In this document: positions 54,344 to 64,000 of the stretch, one piece after another
Position numbering within the stretch: the stretch's first letter is position 1
Layout of the letters: each line of letters begins with the position of its first letter
Source: Streptomyces changanensis
GTDB taxonomy: Bacteria; Actinomycetota; Actinomycetes; Streptomycetales; Streptomycetaceae
DNA: 64,000 bases
Direction: 5' to 3'
NCBI RefSeq assembly: GCF_024600715.1
Contig: NZ_CP102332.1
Location: 2,666,001 to 2,730,000, forward strand
The notes under the pieces: generated by a model
Told to the model about the DNA's origin: nothing
Seen by the model: the letters and a program-made list of their open reading frames with translations, nothing else
Database searches by the model: none
Translations under genes and position numbers: made by a program

Positions 54344-55789
54344 GTGAGCGCCAACCCCCCGGCCGCAGTCATCGTCCTCGCCGCGGGTGAGGGCACCCGC
54401 ATGAAGTCCAAGACCCCCAAGGTCCTGCACGAGATCTGCGGCCGTTCCCTCGTCGGACACGTCGTCTCCGCCGCGCGCGAGCTGGACCCCGAGCACCTGT
54501 GCGTCGTCGTCGGCCACGCCCGCGAGCAGGTCGCCGGGCACCTGGCGGAGCACTACCCGGGGTCCCGCACGGCCGTGCAGTACGAGCAGAACGGCACCGG
54601 TCACGCGGTCCGCATGGCCCTGGAGGAGCTGGGCGAGGTCGACGGCACCGTGGTCGTGGTGTGCGGCGACACCCCGCTGCTGTCGGGCGGGACGCTCGGC
54701 GCGCTCGCCGCGACCCACGCCGCCGACGGCAACGCCGTCACGGTGCTGACGGCCGAGGTCCCGGACTCCACCGGCTACGGCCGCATCGTGCGCGACCCGG
54801 GGACGGGCGCCGTCACGGCGATCGTGGAGCACAAGGACGCCACGGACGCCCAGCGCGCCATCAGCGAGATCAACTCCGGTGTCTTCGCCTTCGACGGGCG
54901 TCTCCTCGCCGACGCGCTCGGCAAGGTCCGCACGGACAACAGCCAGGGCGAGGAGTACCTCACCGACGTGCTCGGCATCCTGCGCGAGGCCGGGCACCGC
55001 GTCGGCGCGTGCGTCGCGGGCGACCACCGCGAGATCCTCGGCATCAACAACCGCGTGCAGCTCTCCGAGGCCCGCGCGCTGCTCAACCGGCGCCTCCTGG
55101 AGCGCGCCATGACCGCCGGCGTGACCGTGGTCGACCCGGCGTCCGTGCAGCTCGACGTCACGGTGACGTTCGAGCGGGACGCGGTGGTCCACCCCGGTAC
55201 GCAGCTGCTGGGCACCACGCACCTCGCGGAGGACTGCGAGGTCGGCCCCAACACCCGGCTGAAGGACACCACGGTGGGCCGCGGCGCCCGTGTGGACAAC
55301 ACCGTCGCGGACTCCGCCGAGATCGGCGAGAGCGCCACCGTCGGCCCGTACGCGTACCTGCGCCCGGGCACGCGCCTCGGCGTCAAGAGCAAGATCGGCA
55401 CGTACGTCGAGACGAAGAACGCCACGATCGGCGACGGCACGAAGGTGCCGCACCTGTCGTACGTGGGCGACGCCACCATCGGCGAACAGACGAACATCGG
55501 CGCCGCCAGCGTCTTCGTGAACTACGACGGCGAGAAGAAGCACCACACGACGATCGGGTCCCACTGCAAGACGGGCTCGGACAACATGTTTGTGGCTCCC
55601 GTCACGGTCGGGGACGGTGCCTACACCGCCGCCGGCTCCGTGATCACCAAGGACGTGCCGGCCGGTGCGCTGGCCGTGGCCCGTGGTCAGCAGCGGAATA
55701 TCGAGGGTTGGGTGGCCCGCAAGCGACCCGGGAGCGCCGCCGCGCAGGCGGCCGCGACGGCCGGCGGCGAGCCCGAGGGCGGCGCCTGA
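54344..55789 (+). CDS. glmU: Bifunctional UDP-N-acetylglucosamine pyrophosphorylase/glucosamine-1-phosphate N-acetyltransferase
   Basis: A 481-residue GlmU making UDP-GlcNAc, the precursor of peptidoglycan. N-terminal uridylyltransferase: LAAGEGTRMKSKTPKVLHEI, then QNGTGHAVRMAL and VVCGDTPLL. The C-terminal acetyltransferase is a left-handed beta-helix of hexapeptide repeats (about 265-450), with the CoA/GlcN-1-P site around YLRPGTRLGVKSKIG, NIGAASVFVNYDGEKKH and MFVAPVTVGDGAYTAAGSVI. A Gly/Ala/Glu tail of about 25 residues ends it. The GTG start has AAGGG ahead. Followed at 110 bases by prs; both feed nucleotide-sugar and PRPP pools. Confidence 0.97.
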   Translation: MSANPPAAVIVLAAGEGTRMKSKTPKVLHEICGRSLVGHVVSAARELDPEHLCVVVGHAREQVAGHLAEHYPGSRTAVQYEQNGTGHAVRMALEELGEVDGTVVVVCGDTPLLSGGTLGALAATHAADGNAVTVLTAEVPDSTGYGRIVRDPGTGAVTAIVEHKDATDAQRAISEINSGVFAFDGRLLADALGKVRTDNSQGEEYLTDVLGILREAGHRVGACVAGDHREILGINNRVQLSEARALLNRRLLERAMTAGVTVVDPASVQLDVTVTFERDAVVHPGTQLLGTTHLAEDCEVGPNTRLKDTTVGRGARVDNTVADSAEIGESATVGPYAYLRPGTRLGVKSKIGTYVETKNATIGDGTKVPHLSYVGDATIGEQTNIGAASVFVNYDGEKKHHTTIGSHCKTGSDNMFVAPVTVGDGAYTAAGSVITKDVPAGALAVARGQQRNIEGWVARKRPGSAAAQAAATAGGEPEGGA

Positions 55790-55799
55790 CCGAAAACGA

Positions 55800-55819
55800 G
55801 TACGCCGTACTGGGCGTAC
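55800..55819. promoter_or_regulatory. Inverted repeat upstream of prs
   Basis: GTACGCC (55800-55806) and GGCGTAC (55813-55819) are perfectly complementary with a 6-base spacer, 80 bases before the prs start. It could be an operator, or a weak terminator of glmU. Confidence 0.4.
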
Positions 55820-55899
55820 CGTGATACGTGCACACAAATTCGGCTGGTTCGCGGCACACGGGACGCGCGGCCAGGGAACACGTCTGAGGAGACAGTGCT

Positions 55900-56877
55900 G
55901 TGACCGGGATCAAGACGACCGGCGAGAAGAAGCTGATGCTCTTCTCCGGCCGCGCCCACCCCGAGCTGGCCGAGGAGGTCGCGCACCAGTTGGGCGTCGA
56001 CCTGGTGCCGACGAAGGCGTTCGACTTCGCCAACGGTGAGATCTACGTCCGCTTCCAGGAGTCGGCGCGCGGTGCGGACTGCTTCCTGATGCAGAGCCAC
56101 ACGGCTCCCATCAACAAGTGGATCATGGAGCAGCTGATCATGATCGACGCTCTGAAGCGGGCCTCCGCCGCGAGCATCACCGTGATCATCCCGTCCTACG
56201 GCTACGCCCGCCAGGACAAGAAGCACAAGGGCCGCGAGCCGATCTCGGCGCGTCTCGTCGCCGACCTGCTGAAGTGCGCGGGCGCGAACCGCATCCTCAC
56301 AGTGGACCTGCACACCGACCAGATCCAGGGCTTCTTCGACGGCCCGGTCGACCACCTGACGGCGCTGCCGGTCCTCGCCGACTACGTGGGCGCCAAGGTC
56401 GACCGCTCCAAGCTGACGATCGTCTCCCCGGACGCCGGCCGCGTACGCGTCGCAGACCGCTGGTGCGACCGGCTGGAGGCCCCGCTGGCGATCGTGCACA
56501 AGCGCCGCGACAAGGACGTCGCCAACCAGGTGACCGTCCACGAGGTCGTCGGCGAGGTCGAGGGCCGCGTGTGCGTCCTGGTCGACGACATGATCGACAC
56601 CGGTGGCACCATCTGCGCCGCCGCCGAGGCGCTCTTCGCGCACGGCGCCGAGGACGTCATCGTCACCGCGACGCACGGCATCCTCTCCGGCCCGGCCGCG
56701 GACCGCCTGAAGAACTCGAAGGTCAGCGAGGTCGTCCTGACCAACACGCTGCCGACCCCGGGCGAGCTGGAGCTCGACAAGATCACGGTGCTGTCGATCG
56801 CGCCGACGATCGCCCGCGCGGTGCACGAGGTCTTCGAGGACGGTTCGGTCACCAGCCTCTTCGAGGAGCAGGGCTGA
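55900..56877 (+). CDS. prs: Ribose-phosphate pyrophosphokinase
   Basis: A 325-residue PRPP synthetase joining ATP pyrophosphate to ribose 5-phosphate for purine, pyrimidine, His, Trp and NAD synthesis. Seen are MLFSGRAHPELAEEVAHQLG at the start, the ATP-binding flag-loop region FQESARGADCF, the catalytic Lys-Arg part VHKRRDKDV, the divalent-ion site VDLHTDQIQGFFDGPVDHL and the PRPP loop VLVDDMIDTGGTI. Normal length. The GTG start is 11 bases after GAGGAG. A long terminator follows, separating it from rplY. Confidence 0.97.
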   Translation: MTGIKTTGEKKLMLFSGRAHPELAEEVAHQLGVDLVPTKAFDFANGEIYVRFQESARGADCFLMQSHTAPINKWIMEQLIMIDALKRASAASITVIIPSYGYARQDKKHKGREPISARLVADLLKCAGANRILTVDLHTDQIQGFFDGPVDHLTALPVLADYVGAKVDRSKLTIVSPDAGRVRVADRWCDRLEAPLAIVHKRRDKDVANQVTVHEVVGEVEGRVCVLVDDMIDTGGTICAAAEALFAHGAEDVIVTATHGILSGPAADRLKNSKVSEVVLTNTLPTPGELELDKITVLSIAPTIARAVHEVFEDGSVTSLFEEQG

Positions 56878-56895
56878 CCGGGTCCCGCCCCCGGT

Positions 56896-56936
56896 CCGGA
56901 AGGCCGTCTCCCCCGCACGGGGAGGCGGCCTTCCGG
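56896..56936 (+). terminator. Intrinsic terminator of prs
   Basis: An 18-bp stem (CCGGAAGGCCGTCTCCCC with GGGGAGGCGGCCTTCCGG, one G-U pair) and 5-base loop, starting 19 bases after the prs stop. Confidence 0.85.
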
Positions 56937-57161
56937 CCGTCCCGGGGGGGGGCCGCCGCCCCTTCCCCCGGCGGTCGGCGATGATCCAGTTGGGTCCGGC
57001 GGCGGGCGGCGCGTAGACTGGGCGGGTTGCTCGGCGAGGGAGGCCGTGGTCGTGACGACCGCGGCGGTCCGTTATCGACGCGCTCTTCGTAGCAGGCCAA
57101 GTCCAGTCGTGGCCGAGTGACCGCGACCAGATGTCCGTTCCATGCTTACGAGGAGTGCTCC

Positions 57162-57746
57162 ATGTCCGAGGTGAAGATCTCCGCCGAGACCCGCAGCGAG
57201 TTCGGCAAGGGTGCCGCCCGCCGCGTCCGCCGCGAGAACAAGGTTCCGGGCGTCCTGTACGGCCACGGCGCCGACCCGGTCCACGTGACCCTGCCGGGCC
57301 ACGACCTGATGATGGCCCTCAAGACCTCCAACGCGCTGCTCGCGCTGCAGCTCGACGGCAAGACCGAGCTGGCCATCCCGAAGGCCGTGCAGCGCGACCC
57401 GCTGAAGGGCTTCATCGTGCACGTCGACCTGCTGCTCGTGAACCGCGGCGAGCAGGTCAACGTCGAGATCCCGGTCCAGACCGAGGGCGAGCTGGCCGCC
57501 GGCGGCAACCTCCTGGAGCACGTGCTGAACGCGCTGCCCGTCGAGGCCGAGGCCACCCACATCCCCGAGTCCCTGACCGTCTCCGTCGAGGGCCTGGGCG
57601 CCGGCGACTCCGTCCTGGCGAAGGACATCCCGCTGCCCAAGGGCGTCACCCTGGCCGTCGAGGCCGACACCGTCGTCCTGCAGGTCCTGGCCGCGCAGGC
57701 CGAGGAGCCGGCCGCCGGCGAGGGCGACGAGGCCACCGAGGCCTGA
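57162..57746 (+). CDS. rplY: 50S ribosomal protein L25 (general stress protein CTC)
   Basis: A 194-residue L25/TL5/CTC protein binding 5S rRNA in the large subunit. The L25 domain (about 1-92) begins VKISAETRSEFGKGAARRVR and has VPGVLYGHGADPVHVTL; the C-terminal beta-domain (about 95-180; VEIPVQTEGELAAGG, LEHVLNALPVEAEATHIPES) is the CTC extension; an acidic Glu/Ala tail ends it. AGGAG at 57150 fixes the ATG at 57162. It is followed by pth with an intervening hairpin, a gene order found in many bacteria. Confidence 0.96.
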   Translation: MSEVKISAETRSEFGKGAARRVRRENKVPGVLYGHGADPVHVTLPGHDLMMALKTSNALLALQLDGKTELAIPKAVQRDPLKGFIVHVDLLLVNRGEQVNVEIPVQTEGELAAGGNLLEHVLNALPVEAEATHIPESLTVSVEGLGAGDSVLAKDIPLPKGVTLAVEADTVVLQVLAAQAEEPAAGEGDEATEA

Positions 57747-57768
57747 ACAGCCCGAGCCTGATGTCGTC

Positions 57769-57792
57769 GTGGGGGTGCACCGCACCCCCCAC
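57769..57792 (+). terminator. Hairpin between rplY and pth
   Basis: GTGGGGGTGC pairs with GCACCCCCCAC (one bulged base) over a 3-base loop. It may attenuate read-through into pth, whose start is 24 bases further. Confidence 0.55.
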
Positions 57793-57815
57793 ACCCCTTC
57801 CGGAGGCACACGCAG

Positions 57816-58412
57816 ATGACGACCGACGCCAGCGCCCCCTGGCTGATCGCGGGGCTGGGCAACCCGGGCCCCGGTTACGCCGCGAACCGGCACAACGTCG
57901 GCTTCATGGTGGTCGACCTCCTCGCCCAGCGCGTCGGCGGCTCGTTCAAGCGCCACGGCAAGGCACAGGCGCAGGTCGTCGAGGGGCGCATCGGCCCGCC
58001 CGGACCGGCCGGCCGTCGCGTCGTGCTGGCCAAGCCGATGGCGTACATGAACCTCTCCGGCGGGCCCGTCACCCAGCTGCGGGACTTCTACAAGGTGCCC
58101 ACCGCCCACGTCGTGGCCGTCCACGACGAGCTGGACATCGACTTCGGCGCGCTCCGCCTCAAGCTGGGCGGCGGCGACAACGGCCACAACGGCCTCAAGT
58201 CGATGACCAAGGCCATGGGCCCCGACTACCACCGGGTGCGGTTCGGCATCGGGCGCCCGCCCGGCCGGATGCAGGTCGCCGACTTCGTCCTCAAGGACTT
58301 CTCCGGCGCCGAACGCAAGGAGCTCGACTACCTGGTGGACCGCGCTGCGGACTCCGTCGAGGCACTGGTCACCGAGGGCCTGGAGCGCGCACAGTCCGCT
58401 TACAACTCCTGA
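57816..58412 (+). CDS. pth: Peptidyl-tRNA hydrolase
   Basis: A 198-residue Pth that recycles tRNA from peptidyl-tRNAs dropped by ribosomes. The family signature [19 protein letters not shown] includes the catalytic His in NRHNVG; other conserved residues are in [26 protein letters not shown] (active-site Asp) and [15 protein letters not shown]. Complete and of usual length, start well placed after TTCCGGAGGC. Same direction as rplY. Confidence 0.96.
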   Translation: MTTDASAPWLIAGLGNPGPGYAANRHNVGFMVVDLLAQRVGGSFKRHGKAQAQVVEGRIGPPGPAGRRVVLAKPMAYMNLSGGPVTQLRDFYKVPTAHVVAVHDELDIDFGALRLKLGGGDNGHNGLKSMTKAMGPDYHRVRFGIGRPPGRMQVADFVLKDFSGAERKELDYLVDRAADSVEALVTEGLERAQSAYNS

Positions 58413-58466
58413 CGGACCGGCCCCGGAATTGACCCGGCGCGGTCCCATGGCCAAGGATCGCGCCCC

Positions 58467-58937
58467 ATGAGCCCCAAGAAGCGGACCTCTGTTCTGCCGT
58501 TCGCCCGTGTCACCGCCATGGCGCTCGTCGCGCTGCTGCTGGTGGTCGCGGGCGTCTGGGCGTCCTGGGGCACCGCGCAGCACGTGCTGCTCTCCCAGGG
58601 GCGCGAGCACGGCACGCTGACCGTCACCGGGTGCGGCGACGAGGTGTGCACGGGCCGGTTCGTCCCCGAGGACCCCACCCCGCCGCGCACGGACACGACG
58701 ATCGCGCGGTCGGTCGCCGTCGAGAAGGGCGGCCGGTACGCCGTCGTCGTGAAGCCCGGCACCACCGAGGCCGTGCGCACCGGCTGGGCGGGCGGCCTCC
58801 ACGCGTGGCTGCCCCTGGGCGGCGCGCTGCTGCTCGCCTCGCTGGTCATCGGCGGCGGACTGCGCTGGACCCGGGGCGCGTACGCCGCGGGCGCGGCGGG
58901 CGGCGCGCTGCTCGTGGCGGCGTTCTTCGCGCTCTGA
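58467..58937 (+). CDS. Small membrane protein of unknown function
   Basis: A 156-residue protein with three hydrophobic segments: FARVTAMALVALLLVVAGVW (about 12-33), then an extracytoplasmic loop of about 75 residues with the Cys pair in TVTGCGDEVCTGRF and a beta-rich KGGRYAVVVKPGTTEA, then WLPLGGALLLASLVIGGGLR (about 112-131) and GAYAAGAAGGALLVAAFFAL to the end. I do not recognise the family; the C-G-D-E-V-C loop suggests a disulfide or redox pair outside the membrane. AAGGA precedes the ATG. The gap from pth is only 54 bases, so co-transcription is likely. Confidence 0.75.
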   Translation: MSPKKRTSVLPFARVTAMALVALLLVVAGVWASWGTAQHVLLSQGREHGTLTVTGCGDEVCTGRFVPEDPTPPRTDTTIARSVAVEKGGRYAVVVKPGTTEAVRTGWAGGLHAWLPLGGALLLASLVIGGGLRWTRGAYAAGAAGGALLVAAFFAL

Positions 58938-59152
58938 CGGGGCGTCAGCAACCGTCGCGGAGCGGCCTTGTGGCGGAACCGGTACGGATCCCCGTACAAC
59001 CAAACGCGCCGTGGCCGAAACGTGATGGCGAGTCTCGAAGACAAACGGTACGAACCCTTCCGGATGCCCAGGATCCCCCTTGACTGGTGCGCCGTGCCAC
59101 AGGAAGCTGAGCCGCCCCCCACGGCACCGTCACCTCTCACGTTGGACTGCCC

Positions 59153-59959
59153 ATGCGCTCCCTTACGAAGACCACCGGCGCCCTCGTGGCCGCCGCGGCC
59201 GTCGGTCTGCTCTCCGCCCCCGCCGCCCACGCCACCAAGGGCGACACCTACTCCCCCGTGCTGCGGCAGGAGCTGCCCCGCACGGCGACCGACGAGGGCG
59301 CCCCTCAGCAGGGCGCCGGCACCTGCGCCGACATCCCCGCGGACCAGGACGGCTGGCACTTCGTGCTGCCCGGCAACACGGCCCGCTTCGTCAAGCTGAC
59401 GGTCACCTTCGAGCCGGGCGGCCAGCAGGTCGTCACCGTCTTCGGCCCGCCGTCCGACAAGCACGCCTACGTCGCTTCGGCGCCCGGCGCCACGCTGACC
59501 TCGGTCGTCGCCGAGGTGAAGGGCGGCGACCTGAAGAAGTTCAACCTGTCGCACACCTGCCCGGCGAAGACCTCCCCGAGCGAGAACCCCTCGGAGAACC
59601 CCTCCGAGAACCCGAGCGGGAACCCGAGCGAGAACCCGTCGGAGAACCCGTCCGGGAACCCGAGCGAGAACCCCTCGGAGAACCCGAGCGAGAACCCCTC
59701 CGAGAACCCCTCGGAGAACCCCTCCGAGTCCCCCGCGACCACGCCGTCGCCTTCCGTGACGCCGGGTGAGCCCGCGCCGTCCGAGTCCGTCCCGGGCGGG
59801 ACCGCGCCGAGCGCCGCGCCGTCCGAGGGCCCCGCGACCGGTGACCTCGCCGAGACCGGCAGCAGCGCCCCCGTCGGCCTCCTCGCCGCGCTCGCCGGCG
59901 CGCTCGTCGCCGGTGGCGCCGTCCTGGTGATGCGCCGCCGCAAGGCCCAGCAGCACTGA
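59153..59959 (+). CDS. Sortase-anchored (LAETG) cell-surface protein with SENP repeats
   Basis: A 268-residue wall-anchored protein. Signal peptide: RSLTKTTGALVAAAAVGLLS, cleavage after AAHA (about 27). A globular domain (about 28-138) has a Cys pair in GTCADIP and HTCPAKT. Then come 12 copies of Ser-(Glu/Gly)-Asn-Pro (residues 143-190), a Pro/Ser/Glu stretch, and the sorting signal LAETG (232-236), hydrophobic helix and RRRK tail. LAxTG is the class E sortase motif of Streptomyces. The SENP array likely spans the wall as a stalk. No sortase gene is adjacent. The gene ends in a terminator shared with ppc. Confidence 0.9.
   Translation: MRSLTKTTGALVAAAAVGLLSAPAAHATKGDTYSPVLRQELPRTATDEGAPQQGAGTCADIPADQDGWHFVLPGNTARFVKLTVTFEPGGQQVVTVFGPPSDKHAYVASAPGATLTSVVAEVKGGDLKKFNLSHTCPAKTSPSENPSENPSENPSGNPSENPSENPSGNPSENPSENPSENPSENPSENPSESPATTPSPSVTPGEPAPSESVPGGTAPSAAPSEGPATGDLAETGSSAPVGLLAALAGALVAGGAVLVMRRRKAQQH
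59579..59722 (+). repeat. Coding tandem repeat, 12 x 12 bp
   Basis: Twelve in-frame 12-bp units encoding SENP (10 copies) or SGNP (copies 4 and 7), with synonymous variation in the Ser codon. Copy number is likely to vary between strains by slippage without frame loss. Confidence 0.95.
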
Positions 59960-59982
59960 CGGCACGCGCCCAGCGCGTGAAC

Positions 59983-60025
59983 GGGGCGGGCCCCCGCCGG
60001 AGCGAATCCGGCGGGGGCCCGTTCC
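59983..60025. terminator. Bidirectional terminator between LAETG gene and ppc
   Basis: GGGCCCCCGCCGG (59988-60000) pairs perfectly with CCGGCGGGGGCCC (60008-60020), extended outwards by several G-C and G-U pairs; 7-base loop. Confidence 0.85.
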
Positions 60026-60041
60026 GTGTGCGGGGGCGCGG

Positions 60042-62771
<2,730 letters not shown>

Positions 62772-63099
62772 AGGTGCGGCTCCTTGCAGTGATGAGCACG
62801 TCTGGAGGGGGTACTGCTGTGGTGTCCCGGGATCGTCCCTTCGAACTACCGGCGGGTTTGGCGGGTCGATCCCTCGGGGACGCTGCGGACCGCGCTGTCC
62901 GACGACACCCAGGATAGGTGTCCTCCCGGGCCGCGCCGTGCGCAGCCCTCTTGCCGCGAGCCGGTGCGCTGCCATACTTACGACGCCGTAGGTTACGGAA
63001 CCGTAGCCACGCTGCCCCTACGACGACCCCCATCCCCCATCCCCGACACCCATCCCCCGTCTCCTCCCTCATCCCTTCCTCTCACCCCCAGGGACGCCC
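62772..63099. other. Divergent intergenic region between ppc and desaturase
   Basis: About 330 bases. It contains the double palindrome annotated separately, and then a C-rich leader with repeated CATCCCC units (about 63027-63060) running to the desaturase start. No gene seen. Confidence 0.6.
62979..63005. promoter_or_regulatory. Tandem palindromes, candidate TetR-type operator of the desaturase gene
   Basis: TACGACGCCGTA (62979-62990; perfect at both ends) and TACGGAACCGTA (62994-63005; perfect palindrome except the central AA) lie 15 bases apart centre to centre. The TACG...CGTA half-sites on nearly the same face of the helix look like two dimer sites of a TetR-like fatty-acid repressor. 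Confidence 0.6.
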
Positions 63100-64000
63100 A
63101 TGACCACGAGCCCCGACGTGTTCGACACCGCGACCGACGACACCGCCGTGCCGTCCGCCACCCTCGGCGGCGACAACAAGCGGTCCATCGAGCAGATCGC
63201 CCTCCTCCTCTTCATCACGGTGCCGTTCCTGGCCCTGGTCGCGGCGGTGCCGCTCGCCTGGGGCTGGGGCGTCAGCTGGCTCGACCTGGGCCTGCTCGTC
63301 GCGATGTACTACATCGGCTGCCACGGCATCACGATCGGCTTCCACCGCTACTTCACCCACGGCTCGTTCAAGGCGAAGCGCCCCCTGCGCATCGCCCTCG
63401 CCGTGATGGGGTCGATGGCGGTGGAGGGGCCGCTGGTGCGCTGGGTGGCGGACCACCGCAAGCACCACAAGTTCTCGGACGCCGAGGGCGACCCGCACTC
63501 CCCGTGGCGGTTCGGCGAGTCCGTGCCCGCGCTGATGAAGGGCCTGTGGTGGGCGCACATCGGCTGGATGTTCGACGAGGAGCAGACCCCCCAGCAGAAG
63601 TACGCCCCGGACCTGATCAAGGACCCGGCGCTCCGCCGGATCTCCCGCCAGTTCCTCCTGTGGACGATCGTGTCGCTGGCGATCCCGCCGGTCGTGGGCG
63701 GTCTGGTGACGATGTCCTGGTGGGGCGCGTTCACGGCGTTCTTCTGGGGCTCGCTCGTGCGGGTCGCGCTGCTGCACCACGTCACGTGGTCGATCAACTC
63801 CATCTGCCACGCCGTCGGCAAGCGCCCGTTCAAGTCGCGTGACCGCTCGGGCAACGTCTGGTGGCTGGCGGTGCTGTCGTGCGGCGAGTCCTGGCACAAC
63901 CTCCACCACGCCGAGCCGACCAGCGCCCGGCACGGCGTCATGCGGGGCCAGGTGGACTCCAGCGCCCGGCTGATCCGCTGGTTCGAGAAGCTGGGCTGGG
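63100..64000 (+). CDS. Membrane acyl-CoA (stearoyl-CoA-type) fatty acid desaturase, 3' end cut by window
   Basis: The frame runs to the last base of the window (300 residues seen). It is a di-iron membrane desaturase with three His boxes: HRYFTH, HRKHH and HNLHH, and hydrophobic segments around IEQIALLLFITVPFLALVAA, LDLGLLVAMYYIGCHGITIG and FLLWTIVSLAIPPVVGGLVT. Such enzymes place a cis double bond in saturated acyl chains using oxygen and electrons from a reductase, and regulate membrane fluidity. The ATG follows GGGACG, and a long C-rich leader and palindromic operator lie upstream. A monounsaturated product could be a substrate for the CFA synthase at 9.4 kb. Confidence 0.95.
   Translation, partial: MTTSPDVFDTATDDTAVPSATLGGDNKRSIEQIALLLFITVPFLALVAAVPLAWGWGVSWLDLGLLVAMYYIGCHGITIGFHRYFTHGSFKAKRPLRIALAVMGSMAVEGPLVRWVADHRKHHKFSDAEGDPHSPWRFGESVPALMKGLWWAHIGWMFDEEQTPQQKYAPDLIKDPALRRISRQFLLWTIVSLAIPPVVGGLVTMSWWGAFTAFFWGSLVRVALLHHVTWSINSICHAVGKRPFKSRDRSGNVWWLAVLSCGESWHNLHHAEPTSARHGVMRGQVDSSARLIRWFEKLGW

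Noticed and set aside
63082..63933. Minus-strand frame of 283 residues opposite the desaturase
   Set aside because: The plus strand carries all three His boxes of a membrane desaturase; the minus frame is Arg/His-rich filler.

Overview
The window is a very GC-rich chromosomal segment from a Streptomyces (or very close actinomycete). The case rests on the strong G+C bias at third codon positions, the frequent GTG starts (and one TTG start), the tRNA-Leu(UAA) gene bldA, paired resuscitation-promoting factors with a c-di-AMP riboswitch leader, and a core gene order (ndh, ppx, DUF501, divIC, eno, rpfA, Rpf-LysM, P450, mazG, mfd, glmU, prs, rplY, pth, ppc, desaturase) that I recognise from the S. 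coelicolor core chromosome.

Layout. 1-5.2 kb: a partial SGNH hydrolase, an acetyl-CoA acetyltransferase and small unknowns, then a Bax-inhibitor-1 family membrane protein. 5.4 kb: bldA. 5.8-9.2 kb: a MacB/LolD-like ABC exporter pair. 9.4-12.5 kb: a cyclopropane fatty acid synthase and type II NADH dehydrogenase. 12.5-13.5 kb: a regulatory intergenic region with a Rex-like site and a structured hairpin, followed by a small Phd/RelE toxin-antitoxin pair. 13.5-19.4 kb (minus strand): ppx/gppA, DUF501, divIC, enolase and two secreted muralytic enzymes, one behind a ydaO-type riboswitch. 19.5-25.4 kb (minus strand): P450, a STAND-like ATPase with Sel1 repeats, MazG, a SurA-like lipoprotein and GtrA. 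At 25.4-26.0 kb the 3' ends of two divergent genes (a GT2 glycosyltransferase and a YfhO-like membrane protein) are joined back to back, which looks like one deletion removing both 5' halves. 26-35.5 kb: a methyltransferase-like protein, soluble Ser/Thr kinase plus membrane partner, an HTH-methylase-HsdS fusion, DUF4190/DUF4352 protein, a LolA/LppX-like protein, a GNAT enzyme and a secreted HNH lipoprotein. 35.7-39.2 kb: mfd. 39.7-43.4 kb: an MFS drug exporter and an XRE-TPR regulator with two small partners.

43.6-52.1 kb is the most unusual block. It starts with a WXG-like small protein, a 741-residue secretion-associated protein and a lipoprotein. Two divergent operons follow, in which toxin-type enzymes (a nucleic-acid deaminase, a WHH/HNH nuclease and a YwqJ-type deaminase) are fused to, or next to, SUKH-family immunity domains. 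After that come an orphan NarL-type histidine kinase, tRNA-Gln(UUG) and the housekeeping run glmU-prs-rplY-pth. The last genes are a small membrane protein, a LAETG sortase substrate with a 12-copy SENP repeat, ppc, and a membrane fatty-acid desaturase cut by the window end and preceded by a double 12-bp palindrome.

Reading by eye I found no in-frame TTA codon in any gene called here, so none appears to depend on bldA. All family assignments come from recognised motifs, not from database searches.
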